A stretch of DNA of 16,543 nucleotides. It comes from Candidatus Woesearchaeota archaeon (GTDB taxonomy: Archaea > Nanobdellota > Nanobdellia > Woesearchaeales > JAGVYO01). The notes beneath the pieces are model-generated. The model made no database searches and was not told where the DNA came from. It saw nothing but the letters and a program-made list of their open reading frames with translations. The stretch covers positions 1-16,543 of the forward strand of contig JAGVYO010000026.1 of assembly GCA_018303225.1 (NCBI GenBank), read 5' to 3'. Shown piece after piece: positions 6,040 to 11,961 of the stretch. Position 1 is the first letter of the stretch, and each line of letters opens with the position of its first letter. A program made the position numbers and the translations under genes.

Positions 6040-6354
6040 TTATTCTCCTGCTAATGGATTCACGCAGGCGCCTTCCTTGCAGTCCGAGGAGCAGCGGTGG
6101 TTCCGGTTGACCGGCTTGTTGTCTTCGCAGTAATATTCCACCACGATATCATTCAGGCAGAAATCCTCTTTTTCGTAGGCTTCGCCGCTCTCCAGCACGC
6201 CGGATACTTTCCCATGCGTCCGCACGAGAACGCCGTCGTCACTGTCGGTGCAGCTGGGACCCCCGACAACCTGGCCGGTAGGGCTTTTACTGCCGCTGCA
6301 GCCTGCCAACAGAATCAACAGAACGAATGGAACTGCGATAAACACCCTTTTCAT
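6040..6354 (-). CDS. Small Cys-rich lipoprotein
   Basis: The product has 104 residues. It starts MKRVFIAVPFVLLILLAGC, a basic then hydrophobic signal peptide ending in a lipobox (LAGC, Cys19). The mature protein should therefore be lipid-anchored outside the membrane. The exported part carries SCTDSDDGV, GKVSGVL, EDFCLNDIVVEYYCEDN and SSDCKEGACV. I know this 'C-DsDgG...G-v-g...D-C....l-EyyC......C--gC--GaC' pattern as a short repeat domain in surface proteins of DPANN archaea; its function is not known. The six cysteines outside the lipobox probably form disulfides. A TATA element at 6377-6384 fits a leaderless ATG at 6354. Confidence 0.8.
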   Translation of the reverse strand: MKRVFIAVPFVLLILLAGCSGSKSPTGQVVGGPSCTDSDDGVLVRTHGKVSGVLESGEAYEKEDFCLNDIVVEYYCEDNKPVNRNHRCSSDCKEGACVNPLAGE

Positions 6355-6376
6355 AAGGCTGTCTCGGGAACTCAGG

Positions 6377-6384
6377 TATATAAA
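6377..6384 (-). promoter_or_regulatory. TATA element of the lipoprotein gene
   Basis: TTTATATA on the minus strand is centred about 27 bases before the ATG at 6354. Confidence 0.6.
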
Positions 6385-6446
6385 TTTTTCTGGGAAATTG
6401 TTCGGATTACCGGTGACAAATGGTGGGGTTGTTGTTTCTAATAACT

Positions 6447-6454
6447 TTTATAAA
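6447..6454 (+). promoter_or_regulatory. TATA element driving the structured RNA and tRNA-Gln
   Basis: TTTATAAA in the context AACTTTTATAAACTG predicts a start near 6477. No TATA-like sequence lies 25-35 bases before the tRNA itself, where a strong hairpin sits instead. The tRNA is therefore probably transcribed from here. Confidence 0.5.
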
Positions 6455-6476
6455 CTGCTCAACTTATCTTTCCTAT

Positions 6477-6610
6477 TACAGCCTTGTAGCGTACCAGTCC
6501 AGTTGGTTACACGAAAAAATCGGAGATTTTTTGTGTCCCTGAAATCGAACGATTTCAGTGACGCTCAGCTGGCATGCAATGTGGGTTTTGCGCTTCGCGC
6601 TCAAGCCCAC
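6477..6610 (+). ncRNA. Candidate structured RNA upstream of, and probably co-transcribed with, tRNA-Gln
   Basis: The segment folds by eye into a branched structure. P1 is GCGT-A-CCAG (6489-6497) with CTGG-C-ATGC (6569-6577), with one A-C mismatch and one G-U. Inside are a short stem (6506-6509 with 6559-6562), an 11-bp A/T-rich hairpin with one bulge and a GGA loop (6510-6535), and a perfect 8-bp hairpin CTGAAATC-GAAC-GATTTCAG (6539-6558). Downstream, GTGGGTTT-T-GCGC pairs with GCGC-TC-AAGCCCAC (6581-6610). No ORF or known RNA family signature (SRP, RNase P, 5S, C/D box) is apparent. Release by RNase P cleavage at the tRNA 5' end is plausible. Confidence 0.38.
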
Positions 6611-6618
6611 GAATAAAC

Positions 6619-6690
6619 AGCCCCGTAGTGTAGCGGTCAATCATCCGGCTCTTTGGAAGCCGGGACGGCAGTTCGAATCTGCCCGGGGCT
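6619..6690 (+). tRNA. tRNA-Gln (anticodon TTG)
   Basis: The 72-base cloverleaf has a perfect acceptor AGCCCCG with CGGGGCT, anticodon stem CGGCT with AGCCG around CTTTGGA (TTG, reading CAA and CAG), and T arm GGCAG-TTCGAAT-CTGCC. The D arm is GTGT with TCAT, containing one G-U pair and one T-T mismatch. There is no intron and no encoded CCA. A T-tract follows directly. Confidence 0.92.
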
Positions 6691-6692
6691 AC

Positions 6693-6699
6693 TTTTTTT
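6693..6699 (+). terminator. Oligo-T terminator of tRNA-Gln
   Basis: Seven Ts begin two bases after the mature tRNA 3' end, with more T-rich sequence behind. This is typical for archaeal RNA genes. Confidence 0.6.
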
Positions 6700-6712
6700 C
6701 TTCAAGATAAGT

Positions 6713-6720
6713 TTTATAAA
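6713..6720 (+). promoter_or_regulatory. TATA element of the VOC-fold gene
   Basis: TTTATAAA predicts a start near 6743, just at the GAGGTGA ribosome binding site (6743-6749) that precedes the ATG at 6755 by five bases. The leader is therefore very short. Confidence 0.6.
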
Positions 6721-6754
6721 TCCATGATTAACCATCGTTAACGAGGTGATTTGA

Positions 6755-7135
6755 ATGGACAAAGTCGTGCATTTCGAGATTCCCGCCGATGAGGTAAAGA
6801 GGGCGGAAGCGTTCTATCAGAAGGTCTTTGGCTGGAGCGTGAACTCTATCCCGGCCATGCGTTATACCATCGTAAGGACGGTTGATGTCGATGAGCAGTT
6901 CATGCCCAAGGAAGCCGGCGCTATCAACGGCGGCATGCTGAAGCGACAGGAACCCATCACGAATCCTGTTATCACCATCCAGGTGGCGAGCATTGACAGG
7001 GCTTCCAAGAAAATCAATGCCCAGGGCGGCACGATCGTGCGCGGGAAGATGCAGGTCGGCGATATGGGTTATGCGGCCTATTTCAAGGACACCGAGGGAA
7101 ATGTCCTTGGGTTGTGGGAAACGATCAAGAAATAG
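6755..7135 (+). CDS. VOC-superfamily (glyoxalase/bleomycin-resistance-like) protein
   Basis: The product has 126 residues. It begins MDKVVHFEIPADEVKRAEAF and continues with YQKVFGW, the first beta-alpha-beta unit of the vicinal-oxygen-chelate fold with a candidate metal ligand His6. The second half has NPVITIQVASIDRASKKINA, GGTIVRGKMQVGDMGYAAYF and KDTEGNVLGLWE (Glu122 as a candidate second ligand). Members are metal-dependent lyases, dioxygenases or binding proteins; nothing here identifies the substrate. It is a single-gene transcript with its own TATA box and a good GAGGTGA site. Confidence 0.88.
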   Translation: MDKVVHFEIPADEVKRAEAFYQKVFGWSVNSIPAMRYTIVRTVDVDEQFMPKEAGAINGGMLKRQEPITNPVITIQVASIDRASKKINAQGGTIVRGKMQVGDMGYAAYFKDTEGNVLGLWETIKK

Positions 7136-7179
7136 AATCCAGGCTATGCGATAGCGACCGAAAATAAAAAACACATTAA

Positions 7180-7434
7180 CTAATCTTTTTTAAGCGCGTT
7201 TGACCATGCCAAAAATTTCCTACGGAAATTTTTAGGATAATCACTATCTTTCCAAAAAAGTTTTTTATCCAATGCCCATTGTTTAAACGATAGTGGGGAG
7301 AGTATCCTGATCCAACTCTTAAAACTCATAACATTTATAAATGGGCCTTTTATCCCTTGCAGTATCGAGAGATAAGCCGGTTCTGAAAAGAGCTTGCTTA
7401 TGCTGGAGACAACGAATTTCTCGTATGTTTCCAA
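7180..7434 (-). CDS. Small unknown ORF, possibly a 5'-truncated gene
   Basis: The frame has 84 codons from a TTG at 7434. I do not recognise it. Its C-terminal half includes FKSWIRILSPLSFKQWALDK and KLFWKDSDYPKNFRRKFL. A decayed relative of that half lies at 1145-1243, which supports it as once-coding sequence. No ATG sits near the start (the first internal Met is residue 36) and I see no minus-strand TATA box at a proper distance. It may be a truncated gene rather than a working one. It lies in the rps15 upstream region, so it could also overlap an rps15 leader. Confidence 0.35.
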   Translation of the reverse strand: METYEKFVVSSISKLFSEPAYLSILQGIKGPFINVMSFKSWIRILSPLSFKQWALDKKLFWKDSDYPKNFRRKFLAWSNALKKD

Positions 7435-7454
7435 TACATTACAGGTAACGAACT

Positions 7455-7910
7455 ATGGCACGCATGTACTCCCGGAGAAAAGGAAAGGCCCGGTCGCACC
7501 AGCCTTTGAAGAAGAGCCTACCTACCTGGCTGAGGTACACGGGCAAAGAGCTGGAGCTGCTGGTTTTAAAGCTCGCTAAAGAGGGAAAGACGCCTTCCCA
7601 GATCGGCATCGTGCTGCGGGACACCTACGGGATTCCGGACATCAAACCCATCGCGAAGAAGAGCATCACCCAGATCCTCAAGGAGAAGAGCCTGCTTTCG
7701 GAAGTGCCGGAAGATTTAATGGCGTTGATCAAGAAGAACGTGAAATTACTGAAGCATTTCGAGCGCAACGCCCAGGACATGACTTCTAAACGCGGATTGC
7801 AATTGACCACGTCTAAGATCAAGCGCCTGACGAAATACTACAAGAGGGTCGGGAAGTTGCCGTCTGCCTGGAAATTCGACCCGAAGAAAGCGTCGCTGAT
7901 GATCGAGTAA
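7455..7910 (+). CDS. rps15: 30S ribosomal protein S15 (archaeal/eukaryotic uS15 type)
   Basis: The product has 151 residues, the length of archaeal S15 and much longer than bacterial S15 (about 89). It begins MARMYSRRKGKARSHQPLKK, the archaeal/eukaryotic N-terminal extension. The core contains GKTPSQIGIVLRDTYGIPDI, LIKKNVKLLKHFERNAQDM and TTSKIKRLTKYYKRVGKLP, where the helices bind 16S rRNA in the central domain. The ATG at 7455 begins the conserved N-terminus; an AGGT stretch lies just upstream. A TATA-like CATTTATAAATG near 7329-7340 would give a leader of about 90 bases. The gene converges with ispH, with only 13 bp between stops. Confidence 0.96.
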   Translation: MARMYSRRKGKARSHQPLKKSLPTWLRYTGKELELLVLKLAKEGKTPSQIGIVLRDTYGIPDIKPIAKKSITQILKEKSLLSEVPEDLMALIKKNVKLLKHFERNAQDMTSKRGLQLTTSKIKRLTKYYKRVGKLPSAWKFDPKKASLMIE

Positions 7911-7923
7911 ATTATTTCTTTTT
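7911..7923 (+). terminator. T-rich gap between convergent rps15 and ispH
   Basis: The 13-bp gap is ATTATTTCTTTTT-like and continues into a T-rich ispH tail, enough for oligo-T termination of rps15. I see no hairpin. Confidence 0.4.
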
Positions 7924-8796
7924 TTAATTTTTCTGCAACGGGAGCTCTTCCATCGCTCCTCCAAATTCATTCTGCAGCCGCTCTATGACGCTGTTGATGA
8001 TCCAGTCCGGCGTGGAAGCTCCGGCCGTGACGCCGCAATGCCGCTTGCCCGAGAACCATTCCCGCTGAAGCCGATCCGCGGTCTCGATATGGTGCGTAGG
8101 CGTATAGCGGTTGCAGACCTCGGCCAGATGCCGGGTGTTGGCGCTGTGGTAGCCCCCTATCACAATCATCACGTCCACGATTTTTGCCAGCTCCCTCGAG
8201 TTCTTCTGCCGCAATTTAGTGGGCACGCAGATGGTGTCCTCGACTTTCAGCTGCGGATTCTCTTTTTTCAGCTTTTCCGCCAGTTCACGAAACTTTTCAA
8301 TCTCCTGCGTCGTTTGGGAAACCATGAAGACTTTCTTCCTGCCGAACTGGACATTGATCTCAGAAGGATTATGGATTACATCTGATTTTCTTAAATTGCC
8401 TCGTATGCCTTTGACTTCGGTATGCTTCTCATCGCCGTAAATCAGGATTTCATAGCCCTCTTTCTCCATCTTCTTGGTAGCGTCGTGGACTTTTCGCACC
8501 AAGGGGCAGGTGGTATCGACGACGTGCAGACCTTTATCCCTCGCTTTCGCGATGGTGTCATCGGGAACGCCGTGCGCGGAAATCACCACCGTCCCTTTTG
8601 TAATGGTGTCCAGCTCCTCATGGGGGACCATGCGGATGCCCTTCTTGGCCAACCGGTCCACGGCCTGCTTGTTATGGATGAGATGGCCGAGGATGTGGAT
8701 CGGATGGGGCACATCGGTTCCCAACGCTTCTGCGGCGTCCATCGCGTCCTTTACCCCGAAGCAAAACCCTGCATATTTCGCCAAGGTGATTTTCAT
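7924..8796 (-). CDS. ispH: 4-hydroxy-3-methylbut-2-enyl diphosphate reductase
   Basis: The 290-residue [4Fe-4S] enzyme of the LytB/IspH family makes IPP and DMAPP from HMBPP, the last MEP step. The three cluster cysteines are Cys12 (YAGFCFGVKDA), Cys97 (DTTCPLVRKVH) and Cys190 (EDTICVPTKLRQ). Substrate-site residues are His41 (LIHN), His75 (SAHG), His125 and Glu127 (KHTEVKG), and the tail has GVTAGASTPDW. I start at the ATG at 8796, ten codons inside the longest frame. It overlaps the TGA of the nuclease gene as ATGA, GGAGAG (8804-8809) precedes it, and the protein then begins MKITLAKYAG as in the family. It is the last gene of the operon, cut off from the other MEP genes by the accessory block. 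Confidence 0.96.
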   Translation of the reverse strand: MKITLAKYAGFCFGVKDAMDAAEALGTDVPHPIHILGHLIHNKQAVDRLAKKGIRMVPHEELDTITKGTVVISAHGVPDDTIAKARDKGLHVVDTTCPLVRKVHDATKKMEKEGYEILIYGDEKHTEVKGIRGNLRKSDVIHNPSEINVQFGRKKVFMVSQTTQEIEKFRELAEKLKKENPQLKVEDTICVPTKLRQKNSRELAKIVDVMIVIGGYHSANTRHLAEVCNRYTPTHHIETADRLQREWFSGKRHCGVTAGASTPDWIINSVIERLQNEFGGAMEELPLQKN

Positions 8797-9446
8797 CTTT
8801 GTTCTCTCCATCTGCAAAACTCGCATTCTTCCGGGGATTCGGGAATGCTCCCTCCTAACGTCTTTAAGGCATTCTTTATTATCTTTTCCGCATTGGCGGT
8901 TGAAATGCTTCTTTCGACCAAATCGGTATGGAAAAGGATTTCGCCTTCCGTGCCTACCCTATCAGGATGGTAAAACAACAGGTAAGCATAATTCTCGATC
9001 TTAAATCCATTCTTTCTTAATAAGAAATTATAAAGGTCTAATTGGTCCTGGTAATGGTCGGCGGTATCTTCCTTTAGCGGAAAGCCCCTTGTTTTGTAAT
9101 CAAGAACGATTAATTTTTCCTTCTTCTCCAGGATATTGTCAACGGCGCCCCTAATCAGGTTCCCATCCGGGTCTTTGTATTGGATGCCCTTGAGGTTATT
9201 TCTCCACGTTTTTAATAGCTCAATGTCGCTGAATAACCGGACGCCTTTCAGTTTTTTCAGTTCGGGAGGCAATTCATTCTTGTCCCTGAATGAGTCGAAA
9301 TGAACCTTAAGAATCCTGTCCATGCCGCTGGGCAAGGAGGGAAAAATCCCGTTTGGCCGCCTGATGTTCCTGTTGAAATGCAGCCAGAAGCACCTGGGGC
9401 ACTCTTTCAATAAATTTAACGATGATGGGGAAAATTTGTATGGCAT
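8793..9446 (-). CDS. PD-(D/E)XK nuclease, RecB/Cas4-like, with four cluster cysteines
   Basis: The product has 217 residues. It opens with FSPSSLNLLKECPRCFWLHF (Cys16, Cys19), then IRGAVDNI (Asp103), LIVLDYKTR (Asp116, Lys118) and a DHYQDQLDLYNFLL helix (Gln135, Tyr139). It ends CEFCRWREQR (Cys208, Cys211). This is the RecB-family nuclease core: the active site is D...DxK followed by the QxxxY helix. The two CxxC pairs bracket the domain and could hold a [4Fe-4S] cluster as in Cas4 and AddB. No CRISPR array or cas gene is nearby, so a DNA-repair or defence role is more likely than adaptation. The gene starts one base after the stop of the upstream gene, and its TGA overlaps the ispH ATG. Confidence 0.82.
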   Translation of the reverse strand: MPYKFSPSSLNLLKECPRCFWLHFNRNIRRPNGIFPSLPSGMDRILKVHFDSFRDKNELPPELKKLKGVRLFSDIELLKTWRNNLKGIQYKDPDGNLIRGAVDNILEKKEKLIVLDYKTRGFPLKEDTADHYQDQLDLYNFLLRKNGFKIENYAYLLFYHPDRVGTEGEILFHTDLVERSISTANAEKIIKNALKTLGGSIPESPEECEFCRWREQR

Positions 9447-9447
9447 T

Positions 9448-10017
9448 TTATCTCTTAAACACCTCTTTACCGTACATCCATAAGAACTTGTCTATTTTTT
9501 TAAAATCAAACTCATTTAAATTAAAATATATCCTGAATTTTTCAAGGATTACTAAGAACTTGGCATAATCACGCAAGTCCATATTATCGAAATCAAAAAA
9601 ATTAGTTTGGTCTCTATACTCTCTTAGAATTTTATCCACAAAACTGTCATAGATGGGATACTTAGACTGATTATGCCAGTTACAATATTTTGTAGCAAAA
9701 GAGTAAAAATTCTTTTTTCTTTTTGATAATGTTATTTTTGCTATTTTATTCACTATTTCTGGCTCTCCAACTTCTAAGGCAGAATCAATATTTAAAGAAA
9801 GAATATGTTTAGCCATCTCAAAAGTAGCAAAAATGTTTGTGCTATACAAATCATTAATGACCGATATCTTTAGCAAAATATCTTTAATGTCCTTATTTTC
9901 CTTAAATTTCTCAAATAATTTTATAATCGCTTGATCTGCCAAATAATATCTCTCATCATTTTCAAACTTTCTATTGTATTCTCTCATTAAATTGGAAGTC
10001 GGAGTTTCAAGTTTCAT
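9448..10017 (-). CDS. Unknown helical protein, AT-rich gene
   Basis: The product has 189 residues. I do not recognise a named function. The sequence is helical and rich in Asn, Lys and Phe. It includes ISVINDLYSTNIFATFEMAK, NFYSFATKYCNWHNQSKYPI followed by YDSFVDKIL, and a C-terminal FDFKKIDKFLWMYGKEVFKR. The 'SFATKYC-wHn---YPIYDs-V' and 'iDkfLW-yGKe-F' motifs recur in an uncharacterised family I remember from bacterial and archaeal accessory loci, possibly with an OGG-like helical fold; this is uncertain. The gene is visibly richer in A and T than its neighbours, suggesting recent transfer. It sits one base upstream of the nuclease gene, so the two probably act together. Confidence 0.7.
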   Translation of the reverse strand: MKLETPTSNLMREYNRKFENDERYYLADQAIIKLFEKFKENKDIKDILLKISVINDLYSTNIFATFEMAKHILSLNIDSALEVGEPEIVNKIAKITLSKRKKNFYSFATKYCNWHNQSKYPIYDSFVDKILREYRDQTNFFDFDNMDLRDYAKFLVILEKFRIYFNLNEFDFKKIDKFLWMYGKEVFKR

Positions 10018-10024
10018 CTTTGAC

Positions 10025-10120
10025 CTATTTCAGGCTCTCCCCGATGATCTTTTTTTCATCTTCAGTAATTCCGTAAAGAGTATGAACTTGCACCAACTCT
10101 TTCTCTAAGCGAGCTTTTTC
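10025..10120 (-). pseudogene. Startless copy of the small coiled-coil ORF tail, overlapping the dinD end
   Basis: After a stop codon, the minus strand reads EKARLEKELVQVHTLYGITE and then DEKKIIGESLK and a stop. The ORF at 10961-11107 contains EKARLEKEIQKLDNEI...YKLYGITEEEKKIIEDSLK. The copy here lacks a start and has lost about nine central residues. It overlaps the last codons of dinD in another frame. The same tail thus stands on both sides of dinD, which points to a duplication or recombination at this place. Confidence 0.5.
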
Positions 10121-10956
10121 TTATGCTTTGAACTATCCGCCATTCTATGCTCATCTTTTTTTACTTTTCGCTCTAATTTTTTAATATCCTCTTCAGGGGG
10201 AAGTTCCTCCGGCTTTATGCCCCTCTTCACCAATAATTCCCGGACATCAGCATTGTTTCTCATATGCTCTTTTGTAATGCTGCTTTCCCCCATCAGCTCG
10301 TCTTTCTTGACATCGAAGTTGGTAATCTCCGCTGCAAGGTTTTTTGCTGTTATCGTAATAGTTGGAAGAAAATCAGCAAGAGGCTTCTTTTGAGGAACTC
10401 CCAGCTTATTTTTCATTTGTGCGGTAGAGTGCCCACCAAACAGAACTTGGTCGCCTTTGCTTCTGATTCTTGCAAATCCTTCGTCATCAACTCCCCGCTC
10501 ATATATGAGTTTGGAAAGCTCTGTTTCAGAAGCCACAAGCTTTTGTCTTGCCTGCATTCTTTCTTGCAAAGATATTCTCTGCTCTATCAACTCCTGCTTC
10601 CTCGTTTGAACAGCAAAATAGCTTTGAGCAAATGCAATCTCTTCCTTTCTTGGATCGCCATTCTGGGCAATGAGATAGCAGGCATATCTGGTGAGCATGA
10701 TGTCCTCAATTTCTCTTTTTGCCCCTGAACCGATCTCAACCATTTTCCTGATGCCGGGAAAATGGTCATTGACGTTGTGGCCTGAATTCTCGCAGGCGAT
10801 TTTTGCCTTCTCGATTGCATTGAGGAAATTTTCCCATTTATCATACCCTAAAAGCTTTTGAAGGTCTCTTGCAAACCAGAATTCAACTCCATCAACTTCT
10901 TGCGCATGATCTTCAAATGTTTTCTTGAGTCTGGCGATTATTTGCTTGTCCATCAT
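10105..10956 (-). CDS. dinD: DinD-like DNA-damage-inducible protein
   Basis: The 283-residue protein matches the DinD family. Segments are GVEFWFARDLQKLLGYDKWE (about 23-42), ENFLNAIEKAKIACENSG, EIEDIMLTRYACYLIAQNGD followed by PRKEEIAFAQSYFAVQTRKQ, and GVDDEGFARIRSKGDQVLFG. In E. coli DinD is an SOS gene whose product is reported to inhibit RecA; related proteins are also found within type I restriction loci. The N-terminal part resembles a BRO-N/antirepressor-like fold. The start is one of two adjacent ATGs (10956 or 10953), five bases after the upstream stop. The tail is strongly basic (SSKHKKKLA) and may be altered by the rearrangement at its 3' end. Confidence 0.88.
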   Translation of the reverse strand: MMDKQIIARLKKTFEDHAQEVDGVEFWFARDLQKLLGYDKWENFLNAIEKAKIACENSGHNVNDHFPGIRKMVEIGSGAKREIEDIMLTRYACYLIAQNGDPRKEEIAFAQSYFAVQTRKQELIEQRISLQERMQARQKLVASETELSKLIYERGVDDEGFARIRSKGDQVLFGGHSTAQMKNKLGVPQKKPLADFLPTITITAKNLAAEITNFDVKKDELMGESSITKEHMRNNADVRELLVKRGIKPEELPPEEDIKKLERKVKKDEHRMADSSKHKKKLA

Positions 10957-10960
10957 GATG

Positions 10961-11107
10961 TCACTTCAAAGAATCCTCAATAATCTTCTTTTCTTCTTCA
11001 GTAATCCCATACAATTTATAGATTTCTTCGTCTATTTCGTTGTCTAATTTTTGGATTTCTTTTTCTAAACGGGCTTTTTCGTCGGTTTGTTCTTTTGACA
11101 CTTGCAT
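10961..11107 (-). CDS. Small coiled-coil ORF resembling the C-terminal tail of restriction-modification proteins
   Basis: The 48-residue ORF begins MQVSKEQTDEKARLEKEIQK, continues LDNEIDEEIYKLYGITEE and ends EKKIIEDSLK. The 'lD-eId--iY-LYGiteeE--iie' ending is what I know from the C-termini of type I specificity subunits and DNA methylases, where a coiled coil precedes it. Here the tail stands alone with its own ATG, five bases after the ispE stop and just before dinD. It may be a remnant of a larger restriction gene, or a small protein kept for pairing. A second, startless copy lies at the other end of dinD. Confidence 0.5.
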   Translation of the reverse strand: MQVSKEQTDEKARLEKEIQKLDNEIDEEIYKLYGITEEEKKIIEDSLK

Positions 11108-11112
11108 AGCTA

Positions 11113-11961
11113 TTATCGGCTCCTTGTCACTTGCACGAACGGATACTTGTCTTTTAATAATTTGTGGGCATGTTGGGCTTTTTCTTCGGTCTCAAAGATT
11201 CCGAACACCGTCGGGCCGGAGCCGGTCATGCCCGCGTTGAGGGCACCGGCTTTCAGGAGTTCCTGCTTTATCTTTCCGATTTCCGGATATTTTTCCATGG
11301 CCCACGGCTCAAAGTCATTGCCGATGCATTGCGCCACTTCCTCCATGCTCCCTTTTCTGAACGCATCGATCATCTTTTGGGCGTGATGATTCTTTCCAAG
11401 CTCATTTTGATCCAATGCCTCATAGGCTTCTTTGGTTGAGATTTCAAAGCCCGGATTAATCAAAAGGAACGGTATTTTCAGATTGGTTCTCATCTTTTCC
11501 ACCTCTTCGCCTCTTCCGCTACCTATGGCCGTGTTGCCCGTCAACGAGAACGGCACGTCCATGCCGAGCTCTTTGGCCAATCCCATCAATTCGTGATTTC
11601 CCAATTTCAGATTCCACACTTTATTCAGGCCGGCCAGCACAGCTGCGGCATCCGTAGAGCCCCCTGATAAGCCGGCTGCCAGAGGGATGTTCTTCTCAAT
11701 GGCAATCTCTGCACCTTTCTGCACGTTGTATCTCTTCTTCAGCAGCATGGCCGCCTTGTAGGCAAGGTTGGATTTCACGGGGATTTTTTTGTTCATTTTG
11801 ACGAGGATAATTTTTTCGTTAACTGCCCTTACGGTAATGGCGTCGTGCAATTGAATTTGGTGGTAAACTGTTTTGATCTCATGATAGCCAGAGGCCAGGC
11901 GCTTCAGGATGTCGAGCGTCAGGTTGAGCTTCGCGTACGCGTTCAACGTGACAGCGGTCAT
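11113..11961 (-). CDS. ispE: 4-diphosphocytidyl-2-C-methyl-D-erythritol kinase
   Basis: The 282-residue GHMP kinase phosphorylates CDP-ME at O-2 with ATP, the fourth MEP step. It begins with AYAKLNLTLDIL (Lys11 equivalent to the catalytic lysine), has the ATP-binding glycine loop PLAAGLSGGSTDAAA (93-107), and LGMDVPFSL (Asp135, the catalytic aspartate position). The C-terminal MTGSGPTVFGIF is the third GHMP motif. Its length is normal for the family. Its ATG overlaps the ispDF TGA as ATGA (11958-11961), so translation is probably coupled. It is the last gene of the uninterrupted MEP block. Confidence 0.95.
   Translation of the reverse strand: MTAVTLNAYAKLNLTLDILKRLASGYHEIKTVYHQIQLHDAITVRAVNEKIILVKMNKKIPVKSNLAYKAAMLLKKRYNVQKGAEIAIEKNIPLAAGLSGGSTDAAAVLAGLNKVWNLKLGNHELMGLAKELGMDVPFSLTGNTAIGSGRGEEVEKMRTNLKIPFLLINPGFEISTKEAYEALDQNELGKNHHAQKMIDAFRKGSMEEVAQCIGNDFEPWAMEKYPEIGKIKQELLKAGALNAGMTGSGPTVFGIFETEEKAQHAHKLLKDKYPFVQVTRSR

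Noticed and set aside
6481..6580. An intron-containing tRNA suggested by a CAGTTGGTTA stretch resembling a D loop
   Set aside because: No acceptor stem or proper T arm can be formed with it; the only T-loop-like sequence is in the wrong orientation.
8797..8826. Ten-residue longer start for IspH
   Set aside because: The ATG at 8796 overlaps the upstream stop, has a GGAGAG site and begins at the conserved IspH N-terminus.
8793..9446. Cas4 proper with a CRISPR locus
   Set aside because: No repeat-spacer array or cas1/cas2 is present in the window; the nuclease is only Cas4-like in its motifs.
10264..10728. Plus-strand frame of 154 codons opposite dinD
   Set aside because: Its composition is that of an antisense shadow, and it has no TATA box or ribosome binding site.
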